NCBI GenBank assembly: GCA_011620605.1
Contig: WOYW01000001.1
Coordinates: 40,856-104,855 of the forward strand
DNA: 64,000 nucleotides
Source: Bacteroidales bacterium
GTDB taxonomy: Bacteria > Bacteroidota > Bacteroidia > Bacteroidales > UBA932
Direction of reading: 5' to 3'
In this document: in pieces, positions 19,037 to 27,500 of the stretch
Layout of the letters: each line of letters begins with the position of its first letter
Position numbering within the stretch: the stretch's first letter is position 1
The notes under the pieces: generated by a model
The model's database searches: none
What the model was told of the DNA's origin: nothing
What the model saw: only the letters and a program-made list of their open reading frames with translations
Translations under genes and position numbers: made by a program

Positions 19037-19860
19037 GGAAGCGCCCTGCCCAGGGCCGCCTGCCAGTATTCCCAGGAATGTGCCCCGTCAAATATCCTGA
19101 CCTGCAAAGGGATCCCCTTTTCCTTCATGGCCAGGGAAAATTCCACATTGGCCCGGTAAGTGAAATCATCGTCTCCGCAATCGATCACCCAGATCACCGA
19201 CCGTAAAAAAGCCGCATCTTCCCCGGAAATTCCGGAAATGTATTTAACTGCATTGTTATCCTCAACCCTTTGCTGAATATCCCTGTTAACCGGATCATCC
19301 TCTTTGTACATGGAAAGATCCATTTTGTAAAGGTAGGCGCTCATGGCGTAAACCACAGAAAAAAGATCCGGTCTGTGACAGCCGTACATGATTGACCCCT
19401 GTCCTCCCATGGACAGGCCGGCGATCGCACGGGACCCTTTCTCTGAACGGATCCTGTACCTACTTTCAACAACCGGCATGAATTCCTGGTAGAAATGATC
19501 TTCAAAATTCCAATTCCCTCCGTTGAAATACGTCATCAGGGTAGTTCCGGCATCAGGCATAACAATGATCATTTCCCGGGCCTCACGGGCCGATATCAGC
19601 CGGTCCGCAATCCGGACCATATTACCCACCCGGCCCCAATCACGCCAGGAACCGCCTCCGCCATGGAGTAAATAAAGTACAGGGTATTCCCGTTCCGGGC
19701 TGCTTTGATAACCCTCAGGCAGATACACAGCAAAATAACGTACCTCTCCCAGAATGGTACTCTCCAGGGAATCAACCACATAACTTCCCCTGGCAAGGGC
19801 TGATAAGGGACTTGAACAACACAACACTATAAGTGTCAATAAACTAACAATTTTTTTCAT
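19015..19860 (-). CDS. secreted esterase, CE1/esterase D type
   Basis: An exported 281-residue alpha/beta hydrolase of the putative esterase family (PF00756), which includes feruloyl and acetylxylan esterases and S-formylglutathione hydrolase. A signal peptide covers the first 24 residues or so, with cysteines at 14-15 that do not make a good lipobox. The nucleophile motif is [11 protein letters not shown] (Ser150), the acid is probably within DCGDDDF (about 229-232) and the histidine is in DGAHSWEYW (His261). LYLLHGGGG gives the oxyanion region. Its substrate is unknown; it is far from the esterase in the polysaccharide locus at 35 kb but of the same fold. It overlaps the HExxH lipoprotein by 22 bp. 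Confidence 0.85.
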   Translation of the reverse strand: MKKIVSLLTLIVLCCSSPLSALARGSYVVDSLESTILGEVRYFAVYLPEGYQSSPEREYPVLYLLHGGGGSWRDWGRVGNMVRIADRLISAREAREMIIVMPDAGTTLMTYFNGGNWNFEDHFYQEFMPVVESRYRIRSEKGSRAIAGLSMGGQGSIMYGCHRPDLFSVVYAMSAYLYKMDLSMYKEDDPVNRDIQQRVEDNNAVKYISGISGEDAAFLRSVIWVIDCGDDDFTYRANVEFSLAMKEKGIPLQVRIFDGAHSWEYWQAALGRALPYISATL

Positions 19861-19912
19861 GGTTCCCGAATTTTTTCTTTACAAAAATAGCATATTATTG
19901 CTCCAAACCATC

Positions 19913-19920
19913 TATATTTG
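19913..19920 (+). promoter_or_regulatory. -7 element for the B12 locus
   Basis: TATATTTG directly precedes the cobalamin riboswitch, placing a transcript start at about 19926-19928, where the aptamer begins. Confidence 0.55.
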
Positions 19921-19925
19921 CAGAG

Positions 19926-20112
19926 CACCGGTTCCAACAGACCTGAAAACGGTCCCAAGGATTAAAAGGGAATGCCGTGAAATTCGGCAACAGTTCCCGC
20001 TGCTGTGAGTCCCAGGAACTTAAGTTCCAAAAGTTCCCGTCATTCTTGCCACTGACCAAACGGTTCGGGAAGGCGACGGTAACAGGGATAAGTCAGAAGA
20101 CCTGCCGTCGTA
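19926..20112 (+). promoter_or_regulatory. cobalamin (B12) riboswitch
   Basis: The leader carries the conserved landmarks of the B12 aptamer in order. These are an AAGGGAAT... segment near 19966 with GCCGTGAAATTCGGCAACAG, the CCCGCTGCTGTGAG core at about 19998-20010, GCCACTG at 20048-20054, CGGGAAGG at about 20066-20073, and the B12 box AGTCAGAAGACCTGCC at 20091-20106. It sits between a -7 promoter element and four genes for B12 capture. Binding of cobalamin is expected to lower their expression. The region after 20106 up to the ATG at 20147 contains GCGGAGAAC, which could be the sequestered ribosome site. Confidence 0.93.
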
Positions 20113-20146
20113 AAACTAGCGGAGAACTAATTAATTTTCTAAAAAC

Positions 20147-20935
20147 ATGAAAAGCTTTCCTTTATTAATTGCCCTGTGCATTGCTGCACTTTTTGTGCGT
20201 TGTACCCCTTGTGTTCCCGGAGAACCCAAACCTTTTGTCGTCACTTTTGAAGACGCCCCGCAGTCGGCTCTGGCCAATTCCATTTACGGGGACAACCTTT
20301 ACCAGGAGTCCTATACCCCCTACATTCATGAATATACGGGGATGACCTTTGGATACGCCTTTTCGTCCTTCGAGTACGAAGGATATGTATACAGTTCCTG
20401 GAACGGGATTGTTATGTCTCAATGGAATGACATGTTCACACAAGGTTATACAAACCAGTGCAGCGTATTTTACCGGGACCCGAAGACCGGATTTGGAGGT
20501 CATGGCAAGTCTGCCACCTTTGCCCTGGTATACCTGGGAACGAATGCCGTTATCTCCTTTGAAGATCCGGAAAAAGAGATGAGTTTTCTGTCCCTCTTCG
20601 TAGCCAACGGTTCCTATACAGCTTTATCCATGATCCACGGAGACATGTTCTGCAAAATTTTTTCCTATGAAGATAAAGACTGGCTGAAACTGACCTTTAC
20701 AGGGTATGACAAGGAAGGTGCAGTTACGGGCAGCTCGGATTGTTACCTGGCTGACTTTCGTACCCCGGAAGCCGAAGGTGTGGGCACGTCCTGGCAGAAA
20801 GTGGACCTGACCCCGCTGGGATACGTACACAGCATAACCTTTTCCATGGAAAGTTCAGACACAGGAGCCTACGGGATGAACACGCCTGCCTATTTTTGCC
20901 TGGACAATATCATTGTTGAAAATTATCCCCTCTAA
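20147..20935 (+). CDS. DUF4465 surface lipoprotein, BtuH-like B12-binding protein
   Basis: First gene after the cobalamin riboswitch. The 262-residue lipoprotein has a lipobox ending at Cys19 (LFVRC) and a beta-sandwich of the DUF4465 type: VTFEDAPQ near the N-terminus, SSFEYEGYVYSSWNGIVMSQWND, and the C-terminal FSMESSDTGAYGMNTPAYFCLDNIIVE. Proteins of this family found in Bacteroides cobalamin loci have been described as surface B12-binding proteins (BtuH). The name here is by family and context, not by a tested function. It is followed 11 bp later by the BtuG homologue. Confidence 0.8.
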   Translation: MKSFPLLIALCIAALFVRCTPCVPGEPKPFVVTFEDAPQSALANSIYGDNLYQESYTPYIHEYTGMTFGYAFSSFEYEGYVYSSWNGIVMSQWNDMFTQGYTNQCSVFYRDPKTGFGGHGKSATFALVYLGTNAVISFEDPEKEMSFLSLFVANGSYTALSMIHGDMFCKIFSYEDKDWLKLTFTGYDKEGAVTGSSDCYLADFRTPEAEGVGTSWQKVDLTPLGYVHSITFSMESSDTGAYGMNTPAYFCLDNIIVENYPL

Positions 20936-20946
20936 TAATCCCGAAA

Positions 20947-21960
20947 ATGACCCGGACGTTTCTTGTAATATTGTTACTGTTCCCTGCGGTCTCCTGTATG
21001 AAATACGGACCTTCGGCCACGGAAACGTTTGAACCGGGACCTTCTTCAAAAGGGCTTTTCATTATTAATGAGGGGAATTTTATGTATGGCAACGCCTCCC
21101 TCACTTATTACGATACCAAATCCGGAACCGTTGAAAATGAAGTATTTATAAGAGCAAACGGGGTCAACCTGGGAGATGTGGCGCAATCCATGACGATCCA
21201 TAACGGAAAAGGATACATTGTTATCAACAACTCGGGGGTAATATTCGTCATTGATCCCGCAACATTCCTCATAACGGGGAATATCACGGGCCTGATCTCA
21301 CCGCGTCACATTCATTTTGTAAATGATAATAAAGCCTACATAACCGATCTGTACAGGGAAAAGATCACTATTGTTGACCCGGTAACATACACTATTACAG
21401 GATCAATAAATACACCGGGTCACAGATCCACTGAAGAAATGGTACAGTGGGACAACTACCTGTTTGTGAGCTGTTGGTCATACGACAACAAAATACTGGT
21501 CATTGACACACAAACGGACGTTGTTACCGATTCCATTGAAGTGGGAGATCAGCCTTCGCAAATGCTGCTTGACAAAAACGACAAGATCTGGTGTGCTGCC
21601 TCCGGGAAAATATTCCGTATAGACGCACCTACAAGAAATGTTGAAAAAATTTTTACTGTGTCAGACGAAGCGGCATATTCCTACCTGGCCCTCAACGCCA
21701 CCAGGGATACCGTGTACATCATGAACCGGGATGTATGGCGTATGTCCTCTGATGCAGGCACAATCCCTCTTAAACCGTTTATCAGCAATCAAAACAAACG
21801 CTATTACGGATTGGCCGTAGATCCGGCCACATCCCACATTTATATTGCAGACGCCATAGATTATGTGCAACCCGGAAAAATTTACTGCTTTGATCCGGAA
21901 GGAGTTCCCGTAGATACATTGACTGCGGGTATCAACCCGGGTGCTTTTTGTTTTAAATGA
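20947..21960 (+). CDS. btuG: surface B12-binding beta-propeller lipoprotein BtuG
   Basis: A 337-residue lipoprotein (Cys17, PAVSC) with a YncE-like seven-bladed beta-propeller. After FIINEGNFMYGNASLTYYD it has repeated blades such as GYIVINNSGVIFVIDPATF, AYITDLYREKITIVDPVTY, ILVIDTQTDVVTDSIEVGDQPSQM and IYIADAIDYVQPGKIYCFD. Bacteroides BtuG binds cobalamin with very high affinity and caps BtuB. The gene sits three genes after a cobalamin riboswitch element and two before btuB, which supports the same role. It overlaps the next gene by an ATGA. Confidence 0.88.
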   Translation: MTRTFLVILLLFPAVSCMKYGPSATETFEPGPSSKGLFIINEGNFMYGNASLTYYDTKSGTVENEVFIRANGVNLGDVAQSMTIHNGKGYIVINNSGVIFVIDPATFLITGNITGLISPRHIHFVNDNKAYITDLYREKITIVDPVTYTITGSINTPGHRSTEEMVQWDNYLFVSCWSYDNKILVIDTQTDVVTDSIEVGDQPSQMLLDKNDKIWCAASGKIFRIDAPTRNVEKIFTVSDEAAYSYLALNATRDTVYIMNRDVWRMSSDAGTIPLKPFISNQNKRYYGLAVDPATSHIYIADAIDYVQPGKIYCFDPEGVPVDTLTAGINPGAFCFK

Positions 21961-23411
21961 TCATGAAAAAGTATATATACATACCACTGGTTTTCCTGGT
22001 TTTCATTCTGAACGGATGTAACGGAGGCCGGGAATTGTATACCTTGCCGGCACCTGAGATCCGACTTGAGGATCAGGACGGCATCTATACCCTGAAAGTA
22101 GGAAATACACTGACTCTGGCCCCACAGGTCCGTTACGCACAGGATGCCGTCTATGCATGGACGATGGACGGAAATATGGTCAGTACAAAAACTGTTTATG
22201 TTTTCAATGCCGATTACCCGGGAACGTATTACCTGACCTTTAAAGTAATACGCCAAGACATAACGGTCAGCAAAGACATCCGTATAAATGTGGAAAGAAG
22301 TGCCGTTCCTGCCATATTTCTTGCCGTTCCTGAAAATGGTTTTTCCATTTTACCTTACAGTACCCTGACCTTGCGTCCCATTGTTGATAACGCTCAAAAC
22401 GCCATCTATACCTGGAAAGTCAATGACGTGGAAGTCAGCAGGGACAGCATCTACCTTTTCAGTACACCACAAACAGGTCTCTTTAACCTCTTTTTCAGTG
22501 CCCGGACAACGGAAGGTTGTGATGAGATCCGCTTTTTAATTACCGTAAGTGAACAGACAGACGACGAAAACGGACACGATCCTCCTGAAGTACCCTCGGG
22601 GAAATATTTCCGCCCCGTTCAGGAAAACAGCCGGGCAGACTGGGCGGCTATACATGACTACCTGCCGGCACCCGGCCAGTTTATTAACGAATCCGGGACC
22701 GGGGGTTTTGCCGGGGAAAACACACAGCAAACAGCCATCTTTTATTCCGAAAACAGGCTGAAAAACAACCTGTTTGTTTCCCTGGGAGCTTTCGGCGGGT
22801 ATATTGTAGCCGCGTTTGACCACAGCATTGTCAATGACGGCGGGTATAACCTTCAGATAGAAGGCAACGCCCACGAAAATTCTTCCGAGCCCGGGATCGT
22901 TTGGGTTATGCAGGATAGCAACGGGAACGGGTTGCCTGACGATGGATGGTTTGAGTTAAAAGGCAGCGAAGATAACGCAGGAACGGTTCGCCGGAATTAC
23001 AGTGTCACCTATTTTAAACCGCGTCAATCCGGTTCTCCTGTACACTGGATCGACAATAAGGGGATCACCGGCAAAGTAGATTACCTGGGTGCATATCATG
23101 ACCAGGAGACTTATTATCCGCTGTGGATAGATACTGAATATTACACACTTACCGGAACGTGCCTGGAACCCCGCAATTACATGTCTGAAACGGGATCCTG
23201 GATAAGCCCTTCTTACGATTGGGGATATGCCGACAATGGCCCGCAGGGTCTGTTCAGGCTATCCGACGCCGTAACCCCTGAAGGATACCCCATGGAACTG
23301 GAGTTCATTGATTTTGTAAAAATACAAACCGGGGTGAACAGCAAATCGGGTTGGTTGGGTGAAATATCTACTGAAATTACCGTTATCAGGGATTACAACC
23401 TTGTAAAATGA
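21957..23411 (+). CDS. PKD/Ig-like surface lipoprotein of the B12 locus
   Basis: A 484-residue lipoprotein (lipobox FILNGC, Cys21, or Cys19 from the ATG at 21963). The N-terminal half holds two PKD/Ig-like domains with matching patterns (LAPQVRYAQDAVYAWTMDG and LRPIVDNAQNAIYTWKVND). The C-terminal half (about 210-484) is a separate domain including DSNGNGLPDDGWFEL, which looks like a calcium-binding turn. Homologues occur in cobalamin-riboswitch loci of Bacteroidetes; a part in B12 capture is inferred from position only. It overlaps btuG and btuB by 4 bp each, so the operon is tightly coupled. Confidence 0.75.
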   Translation: MIMKKYIYIPLVFLVFILNGCNGGRELYTLPAPEIRLEDQDGIYTLKVGNTLTLAPQVRYAQDAVYAWTMDGNMVSTKTVYVFNADYPGTYYLTFKVIRQDITVSKDIRINVERSAVPAIFLAVPENGFSILPYSTLTLRPIVDNAQNAIYTWKVNDVEVSRDSIYLFSTPQTGLFNLFFSARTTEGCDEIRFLITVSEQTDDENGHDPPEVPSGKYFRPVQENSRADWAAIHDYLPAPGQFINESGTGGFAGENTQQTAIFYSENRLKNNLFVSLGAFGGYIVAAFDHSIVNDGGYNLQIEGNAHENSSEPGIVWVMQDSNGNGLPDDGWFELKGSEDNAGTVRRNYSVTYFKPRQSGSPVHWIDNKGITGKVDYLGAYHDQETYYPLWIDTEYYTLTGTCLEPRNYMSETGSWISPSYDWGYADNGPQGLFRLSDAVTPEGYPMELEFIDFVKIQTGVNSKSGWLGEISTEITVIRDYNLVK

Positions 23412-25444
23412 TGAAATTCTTTGTCTTGTTGTTTTGTTTTGTTTTCTGCGGATTCAATTTACATGCACAGGACACGGTACAGGTAAGACAACTGTATTCC
23501 ATCCGGATAGTTGCCCAAAGAAGGCTCCGGGATATGGGTGTGCAGAAAACATCGCTGGATTCTGCGGGGTTGCGCAACGACATTACCGGCTCCCTGGCTC
23601 AGGTCCTGTCCCAAAACAGTACCGTCTTTATAAAAAGCTACGGCAGGGCTACATTGTCCACCGCATCGTTCCGGGGAACGTCTCCCTCTCATACCCAGGT
23701 AACCTGGAACGGAATGAAGCTCAATTCACCCATGCTGGGTATGGTGGACTTTTCCACCATACCTTCCTTTTTTATTGACGAAGCCCATTTGTACCACGGC
23801 CCCGGTTCGGTGATCGTTGCTTCGGGCGGGCTTGGGGGTGCCATAGCGTTGTCCACCCAAACGGTGCCCGCTGAAGGCCTTCATGTCCATCTCATCCAGG
23901 GAATCGGAAGTTTCCGGACTTTCGATGATTTCCTACAGGTATCTTACGGAAAAGGCAGGTGGAGAACCTCTACCAGGGTCTATTTTGCTTCTTCTGCCAA
24001 TGATTACCCATACACCAATTACAGGAAAAAAACCTTTTATTACGATCAGCAGGGAAACATCACGGGCTTTGAATACCCAAAGGAAAGAAATCAAAACGGT
24101 TCTTTCCGTGATTTTCACGTATTGCAGGATATTGATTATAGCGGATCCGGAACGGGAAACTGGAACCTGTCTGCCTGGTATAGCCGGACCGACCGGGGTA
24201 TTCCTTTGTTAAACGTAGATTACAAGGAAAATTCCAGTGTAAGGAACAACCAGACAGAAAACACTTTCAGAGGTGTCATCCGGTGGCGCAACCTGCAACA
24301 ACGTTCAAAATGGGAAGCCAAAGCCGGGTATACCTACACCGATCTGTTGTACGAGTATAAACGGGACCTGGGAGAAGACCAATGGGCCAATATGGTCCAT
24401 GCCCAGAGTTACGTGAACACCTTCTTTTCCCAGGTGGAAACCGAATGGTACATCAATAAATGGATGTTTTCCGGGAATTTGACCGTGAACCAGCATTTTG
24501 TCACCAGCCTGGATAATGCCGTGGTATCTGTAGAAGGCAAGCAAAGCATTATGGGGTACGAACAGGCACGCCTGGAAGCCTCCGGTTTCGTGTCTGTCAA
24601 GTACCGGCCCGCTGAACGTCTGGGGTTTTCCGTGGACTTGAGGAAAGATCTGTACGGCAGTGATCTCACGCCCCTGATCCCTTCCTTTTTTGCCGAGTAT
24701 CTGGTCTCCCGCAGGGGTGAAGTCGTTCTGAAAGCATCTGCTGCCAGGAATTTTCGTTATCCCACACTCAACGACCTGTATTTCATGCCCGGAGGCAATC
24801 CCGAACTTAAACCCGAGCAAGGGGTTACTTTTGACGGAGGGATCGCGACCGCTCACAAAGGATCCCGATATTCCTGGAACGGTAGTGTTACCGGGTTTTA
24901 TTCCCTGATAGACAACTGGATCGTCTGGCTGCCTTCCTTTAAAGGATTCTGGTCCCCGGTCAATGTTAAACAGGTAAAAAGCTACGGAACGGAAGTCAAC
25001 GCATCTTTGGCCATAACATTGAATAAAAACTGGAAAGTGGCTGCAGATGGTCATTTTGCCTGGACCAGGTCGCTGAACATGGGAGATCCCGTAAACTGGG
25101 CAGATCAGGCCATCGGGAAACAACTGGTGTATATCCCGGAATTTTCCTCGGCCATAACGGGACGCATATCCTGGAAAGAATGGACTTTTATGTATCAATG
25201 GACCTACTACAGCCAACGGTATACCACATCCAGCAACCAGACCAACAGCCGTATAGGGGTGCTTTCCCCGTATTTCATGAACGACATTTCCCTGGAAACC
25301 GACATTCGCTTACCGCATATTGTTATCAACCTGAAAGGGATCGTGCGAAATCTCTTTAACGAAGAATACGAATCGGTCCTGGCAAGACCCATGCCCGGCA
25401 TCAATTACACCCTGTCAATAGGAATAATTCCTCTTTTTCACTGA
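23408..25444 (+). CDS. btuB: TonB-dependent cobalamin receptor BtuB
   Basis: Outer-membrane TonB-dependent transporter of 678 residues. A signal peptide ends near residue 21 (NLHAQ). The plug domain includes SLAQVLSQNSTVFIKSYGRATLSTASFRG and VSGGLGGAIAL-like sequence (VIVASGGLGGAIALST). A 22-strand barrel follows from about 180, with the receptor motif AARNFRYPTLNDLYFMPGGNPELKPEQG. The position at the end of a B12-riboswitch operon next to btuG supports cobalamin as the substrate. The C-terminus overlaps the convergent phosphoesterase gene by 7 bp. No btuFCD inner-membrane transporter is seen in the window. Confidence 0.88.
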   Translation: MMKFFVLLFCFVFCGFNLHAQDTVQVRQLYSIRIVAQRRLRDMGVQKTSLDSAGLRNDITGSLAQVLSQNSTVFIKSYGRATLSTASFRGTSPSHTQVTWNGMKLNSPMLGMVDFSTIPSFFIDEAHLYHGPGSVIVASGGLGGAIALSTQTVPAEGLHVHLIQGIGSFRTFDDFLQVSYGKGRWRTSTRVYFASSANDYPYTNYRKKTFYYDQQGNITGFEYPKERNQNGSFRDFHVLQDIDYSGSGTGNWNLSAWYSRTDRGIPLLNVDYKENSSVRNNQTENTFRGVIRWRNLQQRSKWEAKAGYTYTDLLYEYKRDLGEDQWANMVHAQSYVNTFFSQVETEWYINKWMFSGNLTVNQHFVTSLDNAVVSVEGKQSIMGYEQARLEASGFVSVKYRPAERLGFSVDLRKDLYGSDLTPLIPSFFAEYLVSRRGEVVLKASAARNFRYPTLNDLYFMPGGNPELKPEQGVTFDGGIATAHKGSRYSWNGSVTGFYSLIDNWIVWLPSFKGFWSPVNVKQVKSYGTEVNASLAITLNKNWKVAADGHFAWTRSLNMGDPVNWADQAIGKQLVYIPEFSSAITGRISWKEWTFMYQWTYYSQRYTTSSNQTNSRIGVLSPYFMNDISLETDIRLPHIVINLKGIVRNLFNEEYESVLARPMPGINYTLSIGIIPLFH

Positions 25445-26550
25445 ATGACAACGTATTCACTGCGGGCAACTCCTATGCGGAAAGGAGGGCCCCAGATGGC
25501 CAGTCCGGAAGTGACGTAAAAACGTGTTTCCCCTTTAGAATATTCACCATAAAAAAAATCATTCGCTTTTCTTACCAGCCATGACACCGGCCAGATCTGC
25601 CCGGCATGTGTATGTCCGGATATTTGCAGGTCCACACCGAAATCGACCGCCTCACCGGTATTGACCGGCTGATGGTCCAGTACTATCAGGGGCAATTCGC
25701 GGGGTTTACCTGCATAGGGCGAATTTTCCCATATTTCCCGGAGCGTTTTCCGTTCTTTGGCAGACTGGTCATCCCTGCCCAGCAAATACGCTACCCCTGG
25801 GATCATGACCAAAGAATCCCTGAGCACGGTGATGCCCTGGTTTTCCATCCATGCAAAGGTATCTTCCTCTCCTGCATAAAACTCATGATTCCCGGCTATG
25901 GCATATACTCCCATTGTGGTTTCAATTCTCCTGAGGATCTCTCCCATTCCCTGTTCCTGTACTTGACTGATCGAACGATCCACCAGGTCCCCGGCAATAA
26001 GCAACACATCCGGATGTTCCCGGTTGATAACCTCGACAAATTTTTCCAGTCTTTTGGCATTCACCAGCAATCCCAGGTGAAGGTCGCTTATAGCCAACAT
26101 TTTAACGGGCTTTGAAAATCCAAGGTCAACATCTCTTCGCACAAAATTCCGATACCTGATATTGCCTGTAACCAGAACGGCACCTATAAGAAATAGGCCT
26201 GCAAACCACAGAACAGACCGGACAGTTAAGGAAAGAATAAATTTAACCCGGAACAGATGCAGGACCCCGGAGGTAATATCCACCAACAGGATCATTATAA
26301 AGGCATAGAGAACGAATACAAGCCACGTGTAAGAAAGTTTCATCCATACCGCCTGCACTCCCGGCCAGGGCAAAGGGATCATGTTCATCAGCGGGAATGA
26401 AAGTATGAAGAACGAACCGGCAACAATGCATGTCCATTTCAGTGCCTCACCCCGGAAGGGTGACCATACGTATCCCCGGTAAAGTACATATGCGGTACCT
26501 GCCGCATAAATGACCAGCAGCAGGGCAAAAAAGAGGCCAAAATGCTTCAT
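25438..26550 (-). CDS. membrane-anchored metallophosphoesterase
   Basis: A 370-residue protein with four or five N-terminal membrane segments (about 1-140) and a calcineurin-like phosphoesterase domain facing one side of the membrane. Metal-site motifs are in order: AISDLHLG, LIAGDLVDR, AGNHEFYAG, and ISGHTHAGQIWP. This is the YaeI/YkuE type of enzyme, some of which act on lipid pyrophosphates such as UDP-diacylglucosamine. The substrate here is unknown. It is coupled to the upstream GNAT gene by an ATGA overlap at 26547-26550. Confidence 0.85.
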   Translation of the reverse strand: MKHFGLFFALLLVIYAAGTAYVLYRGYVWSPFRGEALKWTCIVAGSFFILSFPLMNMIPLPWPGVQAVWMKLSYTWLVFVLYAFIMILLVDITSGVLHLFRVKFILSLTVRSVLWFAGLFLIGAVLVTGNIRYRNFVRRDVDLGFSKPVKMLAISDLHLGLLVNAKRLEKFVEVINREHPDVLLIAGDLVDRSISQVQEQGMGEILRRIETTMGVYAIAGNHEFYAGEEDTFAWMENQGITVLRDSLVMIPGVAYLLGRDDQSAKERKTLREIWENSPYAGKPRELPLIVLDHQPVNTGEAVDFGVDLQISGHTHAGQIWPVSWLVRKANDFFYGEYSKGETRFYVTSGLAIWGPPFRIGVARSEYVVIQ

Positions 26551-27020
26551 GATTGCGGTTTGAAAGTGTCAGGATTTTTCAGCCATTCGAAAGTAACGTA
26601 GTGCTCATCGGTCATGCCCAGTTTACGGTATGTTTCCAGTGCATTACCATTGGTTTTGGCTGCATACAGGCGAATTCCAATCACATCAACCGACTGTTGC
26701 ACCAATTCCTGCAAATGCCTGTATAAAGCTTTATAGACTCCCTGCCTGCGAAACTCCGGAACTGTATAAACACTCTGGATCCACCAGATCCACGCATTCC
26801 GCCAGTCACTCCATTCCCTGGTGACCAGCAAAGACCCGGCGATCTTCTCCTCAATCTCGGCAATGTATGCCGTTCCGCGGGTCTCGTCTTTCAGGTAGGA
26901 ATCGGTCCCTTTTTTAACCATCGGATATTCCAATACAATATTTTCGGATTCCAGAGCCATCAGCACCTGATTTCGGGCCAGTACGGCGGCATCCTCTTTT
27001 GTCGCTTTTCTTATTATCAT
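26547..27020 (-). CDS. GNAT-family N-acetyltransferase
   Basis: A 157-residue acetyltransferase fold. It begins MIIRKATKEDAAVLARNQ, has the acetyl-CoA binding segment SVYTVPEFRRQGVYKALYRHL (R/Q-x-x-G-x/A) and ends with LRLYAAKTNGNALETYRKLGM-type sequence (IGIRLYAAKTNGNALETY). The substrate is unknown. An in-frame ATG exists at 27035, but a -7 element (27025-27032) lies between the two, so 27020 is chosen. That leaves only four bases between promoter element and start codon, as for several other genes here. Confidence 0.85.
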   Translation of the reverse strand: MIIRKATKEDAAVLARNQVLMALESENIVLEYPMVKKGTDSYLKDETRGTAYIAEIEEKIAGSLLVTREWSDWRNAWIWWIQSVYTVPEFRRQGVYKALYRHLQELVQQSVDVIGIRLYAAKTNGNALETYRKLGMTDEHYVTFEWLKNPDTFKPQS

Positions 27021-27024
27021 AAGG

Positions 27025-27032
27025 CAAATATA
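27025..27032 (-). promoter_or_regulatory. -7 element for the GNAT gene
   Basis: Minus strand TATATTTG, followed by four bases and then the ATG at 27020. The spacing predicts a leaderless or nearly leaderless mRNA. Confidence 0.55.
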
Positions 27033-27034
27033 CA

Positions 27035-27042
27035 TATTTTTG
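27035..27042 (+). promoter_or_regulatory. -7 element for the ProX-like gene
   Basis: TATTTTTG followed by four bases (CACT) and the ATG at 27047. It is back to back with the GNAT element, with two bases between them. Confidence 0.5.
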
Positions 27043-27046
27043 CACT

Positions 27047-27500
27047 ATGGAAGATCGTAAGGACAAATTACTGAAACAACTGGAAGCCTGGAACATTTCA
27101 TACCGTTTGTACCAACACCCTCCCCTGCCCACAGCGGAAGATGCCATCGCCTATTGTAAAGACATAGACGCCCAATACTGTAAAAATCTTTTTTTATAGA
27201 AACCACAAGGGGAATCGGCATTACCTAATGGTTTTTGACTGGAAAAGGCAATTGCCCATTCACCGGATAGAGAAAATGCTCCGGCAGGGTAAACTGACTT
27301 TTGCCTCGCCAAAGCGTATGATGCGTTATCTGGGGGTAGAGCCGGGATCCGTTTCCCCGTTTGGCCTGATCAACGACACGGATAGCCACGTGGTATTGTT
27401 CCTGGATGATAAAATCAAAAAAGCGGAAGAGATCAGTTTTCATCCCAACGACAACCGGAACTCTCTGATCAGGCTATCCTGCGGGCCCCGTCGCTTATGA
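27047..27500 (+). pseudogene. ProX-like prolyl-tRNA editing (YbaK) protein, frameshifted
   Basis: From the ATG at 27047 the frame reads MEDRKDKLLKQLEAWNISYR, then YQHPPLPTAEDA and QYCKNLFL, and meets TAG at 27197-27199. If one base is removed from the T run at 27189-27195, the sequence continues in the next frame as RNHKGNRHYLMVFDWKRQ, then LTFASPKRMMRYLG, PGSVSPFGLIND and SFHPNDNRNSLIRL, to the stop at 27498-27500. Together this is a complete YbaK-domain protein of the ProX type, which hydrolyses mischarged Ala-tRNA-Pro. The break is one extra T in a run of seven, so a recent mutation, a sequencing error or slippage are all possible. Its 3' end overlaps galK by 32 bp. Confidence 0.85.

Noticed and set aside
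24305..25216. Open frame of 303 codons antisense to btuB
   Set aside because: Lies wholly inside a well-supported barrel protein, lacks any recognisable motif and is typical of the open antisense frames seen in medium-GC genes.
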